Source: Erwinia sp. ErVv1 | GTDB taxonomy: Bacteria; Pseudomonadota; Gammaproteobacteria; Enterobacterales; Enterobacteriaceae | Direction: 5' to 3' | NCBI RefSeq assembly: GCF_900068895.1 | Contig: NZ_CDPK01000002.1 | Span: 416,123-480,122 of the forward strand | Length of the DNA: 64,000 nucleotides | Part shown: positions 9,045 to 18,374 of the stretch, in pieces | How positions within the stretch are numbered: the first letter of the stretch is position 1 | Layout: each line of letters opens with the position of its first letter | Notes under the pieces: model-generated | Database searches by the model: none | What the model saw: the letters and a program-made list of their open reading frames with translations, nothing else | Told to the model about the DNA's origin: nothing | Made by a program: the position numbers and the translations under genes

Positions 9045-10637
9045 ATGAAAAAGTCGGTATTGAGAGCGGCCGTTGCTGCGCTGGCACTGGCCGCTGCCTC
9101 AGGCGCTGCGGCGAAAACGCTGGTCTATTGTTCAGAAGGGTCACCCGAAAACTTCAACCCCCAGCTTTACACCTCCGGCACCAGCGTGGATGCCAGCGCG
9201 GTGCCCATTTACAACCGACTGGTCGATTTTAAGCCGGGCACTACCGAGCTTATCCCCAGCCTGGCTGAGCGCTGGGACATCAGCCCGGATGGCAGGATCT
9301 ACACCTTTCACCTGCGCAAAGGGGTGAAGTTTCAGAGCAACAAAGCGTTCAGGCCCTCACGCGACTTTAACGCCGACGATGTGATCTTCTCGTTTATGCG
9401 ACAGAAAGATCCGCAAAACCCCTACCATAACGTCTCAAACGGCGTCTATTCCAACTTTGAAAGCCTGGAATTGGGTTCGCTGATCCAAAGTATTGAGAAA
9501 GTAGACGATAACACCGTGCGATTTACGCTGGCACATGCTGAATCCCCCTTTCTTGCCGATCTGGCGTGGTACTTTGCCTCGATGCTCTCGGCAGAATACG
9601 CCGATGCGATGTTAAAGGCCGGCACGCCGGAGAAGGTGGACAGCGATCCGATCGGCACCGGACCTTTTGAGCTGGTGCAGTATCAGAAGGACTCACGCAT
9701 TCTTTTCCGGGCGTTTCCTGACTACTGGCAGGGCAGAGCAAAACTGGATCGGCTGATCTTCTCCATTACGCCGGATGCGTCGGTACGCTTCGCACGGCTG
9801 GAAAAAAATGAATGCCAGGTGATGCCGTTTCCTAATCCGGCAGATCTGAAACGCATCGGCGAAAACAAAGATATTACCCTGATGCAGAAGGCCGGGCTGA
9901 ACACCGGGTTCCTGGCCTTTAACACCCGTAAACCGCCGCTGGACAATGTGAAGGTGCGTCAGGCGTTAACGATGGCGATAGATAAAACGGCGATTATTCA
10001 CGCGGTGTTTCAGGGAAGCGGCACCGTAGCGAAAAACCTGCTGCCACCCGGTGTCTGGAGTGCTGACCAGGACCTTAAGGATTATGATTACGATCCCGAA
10101 AAGGCCAAAGCGCTGCTGAAAGAGGCGGGCATCGCGCCCGGCACGGCGATCGATCTGTGGGCGATGCCCGTTCAGCGACCTTATAATCCTAATGCCCGCC
10201 GGATGGCGGAGATGATTCAGGCAGACTGGGCGAAAATTGGCATCAAAGCCAATATCGTCAGCTTTGAATGGGGTGAGTACCTTAAACGGGTGAAGGATGG
10301 CGAGCATCAGGCCGCGCTGATGGGCTGGACGACGGCGACGGGCGATCCCGATAACTTCTTTGGCCCGCTGTTCAGCTGTACGTCGGCCAACGGCGGCTCT
10401 AACTCTTCAAAGTGGTGCTATAAGCCTTTCGATACGCTCATTAGCGAAGCCCGCGTGGAGCCCGATCATAACAAACGCATCGCGCTGTACCGTCAGGCCC
10501 AGCAGATTATGCACGATCAGGCCCCTGCGGTAATGATTGCTCATTCGACAATCTTTGAGCCGGTGCGCAAAGAGGTCAGCGGCTATCAGATTGACCCTTT
10601 CGGTAAGCATATCTTCTATGGTGTCGATATCAAATAA
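9045..10637 (+). CDS. DppA-like periplasmic dipeptide-binding protein
   Basis: A 530-residue family 5 substrate-binding protein with a signal peptide ending at about residue 23 (SGAAA-KT). It is strikingly DppA-like: LVYCSEGSPENFNPQLYTSG, NPIGTGPFEL-like wording, MPVQRPYNPNARRMAEMIQ and KWCYKPF all match the E. coli dipeptide/haem-binding protein. No dppBCDF permease genes follow, so it is likely an orphan receptor paralogue using a permease encoded elsewhere. An AGAGGG ribosome site sets the ATG. The neighbouring LysR, M20 peptidase and MFS genes suggest peptide or dipeptide scavenging. Confidence 0.92.
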   Translation: MKKSVLRAAVAALALAAASGAAAKTLVYCSEGSPENFNPQLYTSGTSVDASAVPIYNRLVDFKPGTTELIPSLAERWDISPDGRIYTFHLRKGVKFQSNKAFRPSRDFNADDVIFSFMRQKDPQNPYHNVSNGVYSNFESLELGSLIQSIEKVDDNTVRFTLAHAESPFLADLAWYFASMLSAEYADAMLKAGTPEKVDSDPIGTGPFELVQYQKDSRILFRAFPDYWQGRAKLDRLIFSITPDASVRFARLEKNECQVMPFPNPADLKRIGENKDITLMQKAGLNTGFLAFNTRKPPLDNVKVRQALTMAIDKTAIIHAVFQGSGTVAKNLLPPGVWSADQDLKDYDYDPEKAKALLKEAGIAPGTAIDLWAMPVQRPYNPNARRMAEMIQADWAKIGIKANIVSFEWGEYLKRVKDGEHQAALMGWTTATGDPDNFFGPLFSCTSANGGSNSSKWCYKPFDTLISEARVEPDHNKRIALYRQAQQIMHDQAPAVMIAHSTIFEPVRKEVSGYQIDPFGKHIFYGVDIK

Positions 10638-10650
10638 CGCTAAGGGGGAG

Positions 10651-11574
10651 TCAGTAACCGTACTCGCGACGCAGGCTCTGGCTCTCCTCGAGTAGCTGCT
10701 GGCTGACGAAAGCCAGAAACAGCTGAAGCGCCGCCGACCGCTGACGGCCCACCACCGTCTGAACCTGTAGGGTACGCTGGGTAAGCTGATCGATACCCAG
10801 CGAGCGCAGGATCAGGCCCTGTTTACGCGCCTGAAAGAGCACGGTGAAGGGGCTGCAAATGGTCACCGCCAGCGGGTTTTGCTGCATAAAGCTGTACAGC
10901 GTACCAAAGTTACCGCACACCATGACCGGTTCAATAAAGGTTCCGCTCATCTGGCAGCTGAGGTCGAACAGCTGTCGCACCGTTGAACCCCGATCCGGCA
11001 GGGCGACGGGAAAGGCAGAGAGGTCCGTCAGTCGGAAAGGACGCCCGGCGAGAGGGTGAGATGCCTGCATCACCATCAGCACCGGCGCAGGATAAGAGGC
11101 CACCACATCCACCCCTTTTTCGGGATGCAGGCTGAACTGAAAAGCGATGTCACATTCCCCCTGACGGAGCGTCTCAGCCACCTGACCAGCCGATCCAACC
11201 GTGAGGGTAAAGCTGACCGCCGGATTCTGCTGGCGAAAGCGTGAGCAGAGCGTCGGCAGCAGATCCCATGCCATCCCCTCGGTACAGGCCAGCCGCAGCG
11301 CGGTGCGGCGTACCGCTTTTAACCCCTTTATTTCCGCCAGCGCATGTTCCATATCCAGCAGGCTTCGCCGGACGTGGTTTTCAAAGATTTTCCCCGCATC
11401 GTTCAACACCATGCCTCTGGCATGCCTGTCAAAAAGCGGCGTGCCGATATCGGCTTCCAGCCGCTGGATCTGTCGGCTGATAGCCGAAACCGCAACAAAC
11501 AGCTGCTGGCTGGCGGCACTGAGCGAACCACAGCTGGCGACCGCCAGAAAATAACGAATTTCAGTGCTCTGCAT
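10651..11574 (-). CDS. LysR-family transcriptional regulator
   Basis: A 307-residue LysR regulator with an N-terminal winged helix-turn-helix (residues 1-60; SLSAASQQLFVAVSAISRQI) and a full effector-binding domain. It ends 13 bases from the convergent DppA-like gene and is divergent from the M20 peptidase-MFS operon across about 158 bases. The divergent operon is the most likely target. Helix 2 reads AASQQLFVAVSAISRQIQRLE, with FVA where many LysR proteins have HVS/NVS. Effector unknown. Confidence 0.9.
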   Translation of the reverse strand: MQSTEIRYFLAVASCGSLSAASQQLFVAVSAISRQIQRLEADIGTPLFDRHARGMVLNDAGKIFENHVRRSLLDMEHALAEIKGLKAVRRTALRLACTEGMAWDLLPTLCSRFRQQNPAVSFTLTVGSAGQVAETLRQGECDIAFQFSLHPEKGVDVVASYPAPVLMVMQASHPLAGRPFRLTDLSAFPVALPDRGSTVRQLFDLSCQMSGTFIEPVMVCGNFGTLYSFMQQNPLAVTICSPFTVLFQARKQGLILRSLGIDQLTQRTLQVQTVVGRQRSAALQLFLAFVSQQLLEESQSLRREYGY

Positions 11575-11732
11575 GGTTGTGCCTCATTCAGGTGCATGCC
11601 TGTTCACTGTGCAATTAACCTTTGCTTTTAGAGCAAGGCTTATTTGATATTTTGATAATTGTGGCAAAGCGGGATTTTAGCTTAGATGGAACGCATAACA
11701 AAATAACTGATAAACACACAACGGACGATCGA

Positions 11733-13163
11733 ATGACAGGTGAACAGGCGGTAGCGCTGGCAACAGCATATTTTGACAGCGGGGAGTTTAAGCGGGTTCT
11801 GGCCCGTCGGGTGGCTATCCGTTCGGAGAGCCAGCAGAAGGGAAGCCGCGAGGCATTAGCGCGCTATCTGGATGAGGAGATCGCACCGGCGATGCGTGCA
11901 ATGGGCTTTACTCTGCGCGGCCTGGATAATCCGCAGGCGGATGCGCCTCCCTTTCTGCTGGCGACGCGGATTGAGGATCCCGCGCTGCCAACGGTGCTTT
12001 GTTATGGTCACGGCGACGTGGTTTTTGGCGATGACGAAAACTGGCGTGAAGGACTTTCTCCCTGGCAGCTGACGGAAGAGGGCGATCGCTGGTACGGGCG
12101 CGGCAGCGCCGACAACAAAGGACAACACTCGGTCAATATCGCGGCGCTGGAGCAGATTTTCATCGCGCGTGGTAACCGGTTGAACTTCAACTGCAAGTTC
12201 CTGTTTGAGATGGGTGAGGAGATCTCCTCCCCGGGGCTGGCCCAGCTCTGTCGCGAACAGCGGGCGCTGCTTAGCGCCGATATCTTTCTTGCCTCTGACG
12301 GCCCGCGCGCAGATGCGCATCAGCCAACGCTGTTTCTCGGCTCGCGTGGAGCGGTTAACGTACGGCTAAGCATTGATGCGCGCGAACGTGATTATCACTC
12401 CGGCAACTGGGGCGGGCTGTTAAGCAATCCCGGGGTCCAGCTGGCTAACGCGCTGGCCTCACTGGTCAGCCCGCACGGACAACTGCTGGTTAGCGCACTG
12501 AAGCCGCCAGCCATTGGCGCGGACGTGCGGGCCATACTGAGCGAAATCGATCTGTACGAGAGCGAGGACGGGCCGCACATTGATGTGCAGTGGGGCGAAC
12601 CCGGCCTGACGCCGGTTGAGCGCCTCTATGGCTGGAATACGTTTGAGGTGCTTTCGCTGATTGCTGGCAATCCGGCGCAGCCCATGAACGCCATACCGGG
12701 GAGTGCGACAGCGGTTTGCCAGCTGCGTTTTGTGGTCGGCACCGACTGGGAAAATATTGCTCATCATCTTCGTACGCATCTGGATGCACAGGGGTTCCAG
12801 CAGGTTGACGTCGGGGTGCTCAGAGGGTCGCCCGCCACGCGCCTTAATCCGAAGGATCCGCTGGTAAGCTGGGCGCTGAACGTCATGCGCAACGCCAGCG
12901 GCAAAAAGCCCGTCCTGCTGCCAAATCTTGGTGGGTCACTGCCTAACGATGTGTTTGCCCATATCCTGGATCTGCCCACGCTATGGGTGCCGCACTCCTA
13001 TCCAGCCTGCGGCCAGCATGCGGTCGATGAGCATATGCTGAAATCTATCGCCCGCGAAGGGTTGCAGATTATGACCCGGCTATTCTGGGAACTGGGCGAG
13101 CAGGGCGATGCGCTTATCGAACAGCACCGGCGCTTTCGTCAGCAGACGGGCGGTGCAGCATGA
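11733..13163 (+). CDS. M20-family metallopeptidase / dipeptidase
   Basis: About 476 residues from the ATG at 11733; longer in-frame TTG starts lie in the divergent promoter region and are less likely. M20 motifs are present in order: CYGHGDVVFGDD (zinc His, catalytic Asp region), GRGSADNKGQH (bridging Asp), EMGEEISSPG (catalytic Glu and metal Glu), SDGPR, and PHSYPACGQHAVDEH near the C terminus (final metal His). Such enzymes hydrolyse dipeptides, N-acyl amino acids or carbamoyl compounds in the cytosol. Its stop overlaps the start of the MFS transporter by ATGA, so import and cleavage of one substrate is likely. The exact substrate cannot be read from sequence. Confidence 0.9.
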   Translation: MTGEQAVALATAYFDSGEFKRVLARRVAIRSESQQKGSREALARYLDEEIAPAMRAMGFTLRGLDNPQADAPPFLLATRIEDPALPTVLCYGHGDVVFGDDENWREGLSPWQLTEEGDRWYGRGSADNKGQHSVNIAALEQIFIARGNRLNFNCKFLFEMGEEISSPGLAQLCREQRALLSADIFLASDGPRADAHQPTLFLGSRGAVNVRLSIDARERDYHSGNWGGLLSNPGVQLANALASLVSPHGQLLVSALKPPAIGADVRAILSEIDLYESEDGPHIDVQWGEPGLTPVERLYGWNTFEVLSLIAGNPAQPMNAIPGSATAVCQLRFVVGTDWENIAHHLRTHLDAQGFQQVDVGVLRGSPATRLNPKDPLVSWALNVMRNASGKKPVLLPNLGGSLPNDVFAHILDLPTLWVPHSYPACGQHAVDEHMLKSIAREGLQIMTRLFWELGEQGDALIEQHRRFRQQTGGAA

Positions 13164-14437
13164 GCACGCTAACGCAATCGCAGGAAGCCATTACTGCGCC
13201 TCCCAGCCTGTACAAAACGCTGTTCGCGACCTGCGTCGGCAATGCGCTGGAATGGTTTGATATTGCCGTTTACGGATTTTTCGCCAGCTATATCGCTCAG
13301 GCTTTCTTCCCGACGGAGGATCCCTCGGTCTCCCTGCTGCTCACCTTCGGCAGCTTTGGCGTCTCCTTTCTGATCCGCCCGTTGGGGGCCATTGTACTGG
13401 GAACATGGGCTGACCGGGTGGGGCGCAAAAAGGCGCTGATGATGTCGATTTCGCTGATGATGCTCGGCGGAATAATCATCGTAGTGATGCCGTCGTACGC
13501 CACAATCGGGCTGACGGCGCCGATCCTGATCCTGATTGCGCGGCTGATTCAGGGGTTTTCCGCCGGAGGCGAGTTTGGCAGCTCAACGGCTTTTCTGGTG
13601 GAGCATTTCCCACACCGGCGGGCATTTATTGCCAGCTGGCAGTTTGCTACCCAGGGTGCCAGTACGCTGCTGGCCTCCGCGTTCGGGCTGGGACTTACGC
13701 ACTGGCTGAGCGAACCGCAGATTCAGGCCTGGGGATGGCGTATCCCGTTTGCCTTTGGCCTGCTTATCGGCCCGGTGGGGCTCTATATCCGTCGACATCT
13801 GCATGAGCCTGACAGCTTTATCAAACAGGATAAAGCCGCCTCGCCGCTGCGCACGCTCGCGGGTCAGCAGAAAAGCCTGCTGCTGCTGGCCATAGGGTTG
13901 ATGGTCATCTCCACCGCCATTAACTATATGCTTAACTATGTGCCTACCTATGCGACAAAAACGCTGCATCTTCCCGGTTCAGCGGCGTTCAGCGCGACCC
14001 TGATGGCGGGCGTGATCCTGACGGTGGTCACCCCCCTGATGGGGCTGTGGGCTGAGAAAGTCGGGCGCAGACGGCTAATGTGGAGCGCGCTGCTGCTGCT
14101 CATTCTGACAATCTATCCGGGATTTTTGCTGGTCGTTAGCCATACTACGCCCGCGACGCTGCTGTTGCTGGTGGGTTGGATGGCGCTGCTGAAATCGGTC
14201 TATTTCTCTACCGTGCCCTCAATGATGGCCGACCTGTTCCCGGTCAGTACTCGCGCAAGCGGTATGGCCATCAGCTATAACGTGGCGGTCACCGTTTTTG
14301 GTGGATTTGCCCCGCTGATTTGCACGCTGTTGATTACCGCCACCGGCACGCGGCTAGCCCCGAGCTATTACCTGATGCTGCTGGCGTTAATCAGCGGCTG
14401 GGCGCTGTATAAAAGTCAGAGCCGCCTGAAAAACTAA
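13160..14437 (+). CDS. MFS transporter, metabolite:H+ symporter (ProP/ShiA-like) family
   Basis: A 425-residue inner-membrane carrier with about 12 membrane segments. The opening CVGNALEWFDIAVYGFFA and the motif GTWADRVGRKKAL between helices 2 and 3 place it in the metabolite:H+ symporter subfamily, along with QGFSAGGEFGSS. Known members import proline/betaine, shikimate, citrate or alpha-ketoglutarate. Translational coupling (ATGA) to the M20 peptidase suggests it imports that enzyme's substrate, for instance an acylated or dipeptide-like amino acid. A perfect 17-base-pair hairpin follows. Confidence 0.92.
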   Translation: MSTLTQSQEAITAPPSLYKTLFATCVGNALEWFDIAVYGFFASYIAQAFFPTEDPSVSLLLTFGSFGVSFLIRPLGAIVLGTWADRVGRKKALMMSISLMMLGGIIIVVMPSYATIGLTAPILILIARLIQGFSAGGEFGSSTAFLVEHFPHRRAFIASWQFATQGASTLLASAFGLGLTHWLSEPQIQAWGWRIPFAFGLLIGPVGLYIRRHLHEPDSFIKQDKAASPLRTLAGQQKSLLLLAIGLMVISTAINYMLNYVPTYATKTLHLPGSAAFSATLMAGVILTVVTPLMGLWAEKVGRRRLMWSALLLLILTIYPGFLLVVSHTTPATLLLLVGWMALLKSVYFSTVPSMMADLFPVSTRASGMAISYNVAVTVFGGFAPLICTLLITATGTRLAPSYYLMLLALISGWALYKSQSRLKN

Positions 14438-14479
14438 GAGAAGAAGCGGGAGGAGAATCATGCCCGCAGAGGCGGGGAG

Positions 14480-14521
14480 TTGTCCGGCACAGGGTGGTGC
14501 GTAACACCCTGTGCCGGACAA
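14480..14521. terminator. Bidirectional terminator-type hairpin, 17-bp perfect stem
   Basis: The arms 14480-14496 and 14505-14521 are perfect inverted repeats (TTGTCCGGCACAGGGTG) with an eight-base loop. It lies between the convergent MFS gene and sotB and could stop transcription from both sides. A long U-run is lacking. Eleven bases of one arm (GTGCCGGACAA) recur at 15853-15863, upstream of sotB. Confidence 0.7.
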
Positions 14522-14533
14522 AGGAGGAAAGGG

Positions 14534-15718
14534 TTAGCCGTTAATGCGCAGCTGCGGGTAGCGCTTCATGCTCCACGCGCACCACAGCAGCGACAGCAGG
14601 CCAATGCCGCCGCCCACATAGCCGATATTGACCATATCCAGATGCAGGCTGACCTGATTACCCAGCAGGGCACCCCCGCCAATGCCGAGGTTATAAATCC
14701 CGGACATTAATGACATGGCCACATCGGTTGCATCCGGTGCCAGCGCCAGAACCCTGACCTGCACCGCCAGGCCGATAATCATCATCGACATACCCCAGAT
14801 GATACACAGAATGGAGATTGCCACGCTGTGGGTCACGGCCAGATAAAGGCTCAGCATACAGGCCGACACCAGGAAGATGGCGCCCAGCAGGAACGTGGCC
14901 GGATATTTATTGCCCAGCGAGCTGAACAATATGCTGCCCAGGATACCCGCCGCACCGAATATCAGCAGCAGGAAGGTGGTGAAATTATCCCCCATTGAGG
15001 CGACGCCCTGAATAAACGGCTCAATATAGCTGTAGGCCGTATAATGCGCGGTCACCACTACGGCGATCAGCAAATAGAGTGCCACCAGCGCCGGACGCTT
15101 AAATAGCATCGGCACGCTCTTAAGCGATCCGGTATGTTCGCTTGGCAGCTTCGGCAGCAGCTTAATCAGGCACAGCAGGGTGATCAGCGCAACAATGCCG
15201 ATGATCCCAAAGGTGATACGCCAGCCAAGATACTGACCAATCAGACGACCAATCGGCAGTCCGAGTACCATAGCCAGCGCTGTCCCTGTTGCCAGCATGC
15301 TTAACGCCTGCGTCTTTTTCCCCGCCGGTGCCACGCGAATCGCCAGAGAGGCGGTAATTGACCAGAATATCGCGTGTGAGAAGGCGATTCCGATACGCGA
15401 TACCACCAGAATATTGAAGCTCCACGCAAAGGTAGAGAGAATATGGCTGGCAATGAACAGCGTGAAAATGCAGGTTAGCAGCAGGCGTCGTTCAATTTGC
15501 CGGGTCAACAGCATCATTGGCAGCGACATCAGCGCCACCACCCAGGCGTAGATAGTCAGCATCAGCCCCACCTGCGCCGTCTTCATTGAGAAGCTGGTGG
15601 CGATATCGGACAGCAGGCCAACCGGAGCAAATTCGGTAGTATTAAAAATGAATGCAGCAATGGCTAACATAATGACGCGTAGCCATGCCGTTTTACGTGA
15701 AACGGTAATTGATTGCAT
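14534..15718 (-). CDS. sotB: Sugar efflux transporter SotB (MFS)
   Basis: A 394-residue, 12-helix major facilitator exporter. Long stretches match the E. coli SotB (YdeA) pattern: [68 protein letters not shown] and [15 protein letters not shown]. The family exports arabinose, IPTG and other sugars from the cytoplasm. No good ribosome site is visible before the ATG at 15718, but the N-terminal alignment supports that start. It converges on the metabolite symporter gene. Confidence 0.93.
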   Translation of the reverse strand: MQSITVSRKTAWLRVIMLAIAAFIFNTTEFAPVGLLSDIATSFSMKTAQVGLMLTIYAWVVALMSLPMMLLTRQIERRLLLTCIFTLFIASHILSTFAWSFNILVVSRIGIAFSHAIFWSITASLAIRVAPAGKKTQALSMLATGTALAMVLGLPIGRLIGQYLGWRITFGIIGIVALITLLCLIKLLPKLPSEHTGSLKSVPMLFKRPALVALYLLIAVVVTAHYTAYSYIEPFIQGVASMGDNFTTFLLLIFGAAGILGSILFSSLGNKYPATFLLGAIFLVSACMLSLYLAVTHSVAISILCIIWGMSMMIIGLAVQVRVLALAPDATDVAMSLMSGIYNLGIGGGALLGNQVSLHLDMVNIGYVGGGIGLLSLLWCAWSMKRYPQLRING

Positions 15719-16042
15719 TGAGGTAAACGACTTGTTGGTAGAAAGTTAATTTCGTTGTGACGAAATCAAGAAAAAGAGCGCATATTGTGTTTTATTTATC
15801 TGTCAGATGACATCAAAATATTACCTTTTTTGTAAATCAGAATAACAACCCGGTGCCGGACAAGCTGACGCCCTCCGGAATTGTATTCCCTCCGTAATGC
15901 CTTTAAATAGCGAATAAAACGCTGAGAACAGCAGGATAAAAGAGTATAGACAGGTTCTGGAATTCTACCAGCAGGATATTGGCGGAAGGGTGGCGATAAG
16001 AAAGTGAGTATATTGCGGGGACGACGGGCATAAAGAGACGTC
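15719..16042. other. Intergenic region upstream of sotB, no gene seen
   Basis: AT-rich region holding the sotB promoter side and a copy of GTGCCGGACAA at 15853-15863. No convincing coding sequence or RNA gene was seen. Confidence 0.4.
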
Positions 16043-16084
16043 GGTTATCGCCCCCGCTGTCCGTTATTTAACGGGGCGATAACC
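16043..16084 (-). terminator. Inverted repeat downstream of the DUF535 gene
   Basis: GGTTATCGCCCC (16043-16054) and GGGGCGATAACC (16073-16084) form a perfect 12-bp stem. An internal CCGTT/AACGG stem could form an alternative, nested structure. It sits 24 bases beyond the stop of the minus-strand DUF535 gene. No U-run follows. Confidence 0.5.
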
Positions 16085-16108
16085 GCGTTTATTGTGGCGT
16101 GGAGAGCC

Positions 16109-17044
16109 TTAGCAGAGCAGTCCGGCCTGGAGCCGATCGAGCAGGTCATAGCGGCGGCGATACTCGGCGCGCTTTTTACTGGCGATCTCGCTCTCTGGCT
16201 TGCGTTCCAGCCGTAACGGCAGGGCAAAGAGCAGGGGCGTCTCCGGCTCTGCGCCAATTGACTGCCAGAACTCGCTGTAGCTGGCCAGAAAAACGCCTCG
16301 CTTCTTACGCTGGTAGCGGGCGCTCTGATGGATATGCCCCTTATCGCTGACGGCCAGGATGCGTGTAATGCCGTTAGCAGTAAAAATCAGCTGCAGCGCC
16401 TCCAGCAGCAGACGTTTGGGAAACAGGCCGTAGCAGGATTTCGTCGCCTGCCTGATCAGCTCGTGGGGAATGTGGCTGTCTGCCCCCTGTAGGCCACCGA
16501 TAAACAGGGTTTTCTGCTGCGCGTAGTCAACCACCGAGAAGGTGATGCGGGCCAGCGCAGTCCCCTCACGCAGCAGTGACAGCGTGGCTTCTCCTTCCTT
16601 GTCAAACTTCACGCCGCCGCCGAGAGTAATGCTGTAAGCGTCACCCTCTTTACCGCTAAAGCTGCATATGAGGGTGCTGTCGCGCGTACTCAGTGCCTGG
16701 CGCAAGTCGGCATTTTGCAGCTGTTCAACCCAGGTGTAGTGCGCATTGATCGCCCTGAAGCGCTCAGCCGCTGAAAACTGTACGGCAAGATAGGGACGAT
16801 GAATTTTACCCGGCAGGCGATCCTGCACCTTCAGCAGCCCGGCAATCAGCGGATCGCTGGCGATACGATCGAGCCACTTCAGCGTCAGTACCGGGTGGAA
16901 GCAGGATCGCCATAAAAACTTCGCACGGAAAATGCCTTTATCCCAGGACTTGCCGGGCCGAAAACCGCCGGAAACAAGGGAAAAAAACAGGTCGCTGCCA
17001 CGGTCAGGCCGTGCGGTTAACACAGTTAGCGGTTGATCGGTCAT
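16109..17044 (-). CDS. DUF535 (VirK/YbjX) family protein
   Basis: A 311-residue cytoplasmic protein with family landmarks: FLWRSCFHPVLTLKWLDRI near the N terminus, the GKEGDAYSITLGG stretch, GGLQGAD and KRLLLEALQ in the centre, and KKRAEYRRRYDLLDRL near the C terminus. The family includes E. coli YbjX and VirK of Shigella and Salmonella, linked to membrane integrity, peptide resistance and virulence, but with no established biochemical activity. In Salmonella the homologue belongs to the PhoP regulon; a possible PhoP-like box lies upstream (17154-17170). It is a single-gene unit. Confidence 0.88.
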   Translation of the reverse strand: MTDQPLTVLTARPDRGSDLFFSLVSGGFRPGKSWDKGIFRAKFLWRSCFHPVLTLKWLDRIASDPLIAGLLKVQDRLPGKIHRPYLAVQFSAAERFRAINAHYTWVEQLQNADLRQALSTRDSTLICSFSGKEGDAYSITLGGGVKFDKEGEATLSLLREGTALARITFSVVDYAQQKTLFIGGLQGADSHIPHELIRQATKSCYGLFPKRLLLEALQLIFTANGITRILAVSDKGHIHQSARYQRKKRGVFLASYSEFWQSIGAEPETPLLFALPLRLERKPESEIASKKRAEYRRRYDLLDRLQAGLLC

Positions 17045-17153
17045 GATTTATTCGGGCTCACGAGTTGCTCTGTCTGACGAATGCCCGCATTCAACCATGC
17101 GCGGCATTAACCGAACTTCAACAATAAAAAAACACTCGCCACTACGCGGGGTT

Positions 17154-17170
17154 TGTTGAGCGTAAGTTTA
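17154..17170 (+). promoter_or_regulatory. Possible PhoP-box-like direct repeat
   Basis: TGTTGA and AGTTTA are separated by five bases, as in the PhoP box (T/G)GTTTA-N5-(T/G)GTTTA, each half matching at five of six positions. It lies between the divergent DUF535 and reductase genes. Orientation relative to the DUF535 gene is opposite to the strand of that gene, so this is tentative. Confidence 0.22.
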
Positions 17171-17314
17171 CCCTTGCTGTTGTTTACACCCGCTTACCAA
17201 ATCTCCGGGGAGGTTTTTTGGCGCAAACCGGGTATTTCATGGCGCATTACGCTACCCTGGAAACTGGGGTCGCCGCGTGGGTTACCCTCTTTTCAAACAT
17301 AAGGATGTCATCTG

Positions 17315-18196
17315 ATGAATCAACGTCCCTCTGTTGCGGTATTGGGATTGGGCGCGATGGGCCACGCCTTCGCCGCTAATTTACTGAAAAATGGCTTTAC
17401 CACCTCGGGCTGGAATCGCACCCGATCGCGTGGGGAGGATCTGCAAAGCGCCGGACTGCGGCTGGCAGACAGTCCACAGGAAGCCGTCAGGCAGGCCGAC
17501 GTGGTCATCGTGATGCTGGCCGACGCCGATGCTACGGAAAGTGCGCTGGAACAGGCACAGCCAGCGCTCAGGCAGGGTGCAATAGTGGTGCAGATGGGCA
17601 CTGTCGGCGTTGCGTGCACTGACAGGCTGATCGCAACCTTCGCTGAGCAGCGGCGGGATATCGTGTTTCTTGACGCGCCGGTATCCGGGACTAAAACGCC
17701 GGCCGAAAATGCACAGATTGTGGTGCTGGCCAGCGGCGATCGTCAGCGCGCCGCCGCCATTGAACCCGTCTTCTCCGCCATCGCGAAAGGCACCAAATGG
17801 CTGGGCGAGGCCGGCGCGGCATCCCGAATGAAGCTGGTGGTGAATGCCTGGCTTATCTCCATGGTGCAGGGGCTTTCTGAAAGTACCCAGATGGCGAAAG
17901 AGTTTGGTTTTAGCCCGGATGACTTCTGGTCGGTGCTGGACGGAGGGCCGCTGGCCGTACCTTACGTTAAGAGCAAACTGGAGATGATCAGGGAAGGCCG
18001 TTACGAACCCCAAATGCATCTCACCTGGGCGCTGAAGGATGTCAGGCTTGCACTTGCGGCTGCCGAAAAAAGCGCGCTGCCGGGGCTAAATATGATCTCT
18101 GACGTCTGGCAGGAGGCGGTTGACGCAGGCTACGGTGAAAAAGATCTCTCGGTGGTTTATCAGTATCTCAGTGAGAAATCATCGCAAGGTTTATAA
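17315..18196 (+). CDS. NAD(P)-dependent oxidoreductase of the 3-hydroxyisobutyrate dehydrogenase family
   Basis: A 293-residue beta-hydroxyacid dehydrogenase. The Rossmann motif GLGAMGHAFAANLL is at residues 11-24, the substrate motif DAPVSGTKTPAENAQ near 125, and the catalytic lysine lies in GAASRMKLVVNAW near 170. Such enzymes oxidise 3-hydroxyisobutyrate or reduce tartronate/succinic semialdehyde with NAD(P)H; residue-level specificity cannot be assigned here. An AAGGA ribosome site precedes the ATG. It stands alone, 178 bases before an Rrf2-type regulator. Confidence 0.9.
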   Translation: MNQRPSVAVLGLGAMGHAFAANLLKNGFTTSGWNRTRSRGEDLQSAGLRLADSPQEAVRQADVVIVMLADADATESALEQAQPALRQGAIVVQMGTVGVACTDRLIATFAEQRRDIVFLDAPVSGTKTPAENAQIVVLASGDRQRAAAIEPVFSAIAKGTKWLGEAGAASRMKLVVNAWLISMVQGLSESTQMAKEFGFSPDDFWSVLDGGPLAVPYVKSKLEMIREGRYEPQMHLTWALKDVRLALAAAEKSALPGLNMISDVWQEAVDAGYGEKDLSVVYQYLSEKSSQGL

Positions 18197-18374
18197 CCGC
18201 TTGTTTTTCAGGGTGATAACGGGGAAAGCAGTAATCGCTAAGCGTGTGTCTTCTAAAATGCAACAATATTTGTTATATTAACAGCAGGTAGTTAATTATA
18301 GTCGACTGATTTTTAATGCTTTTTATGACGAGCTGTCGATTTACCCAAAGGCAGCTGAAAGCAAGGATCTGAAC

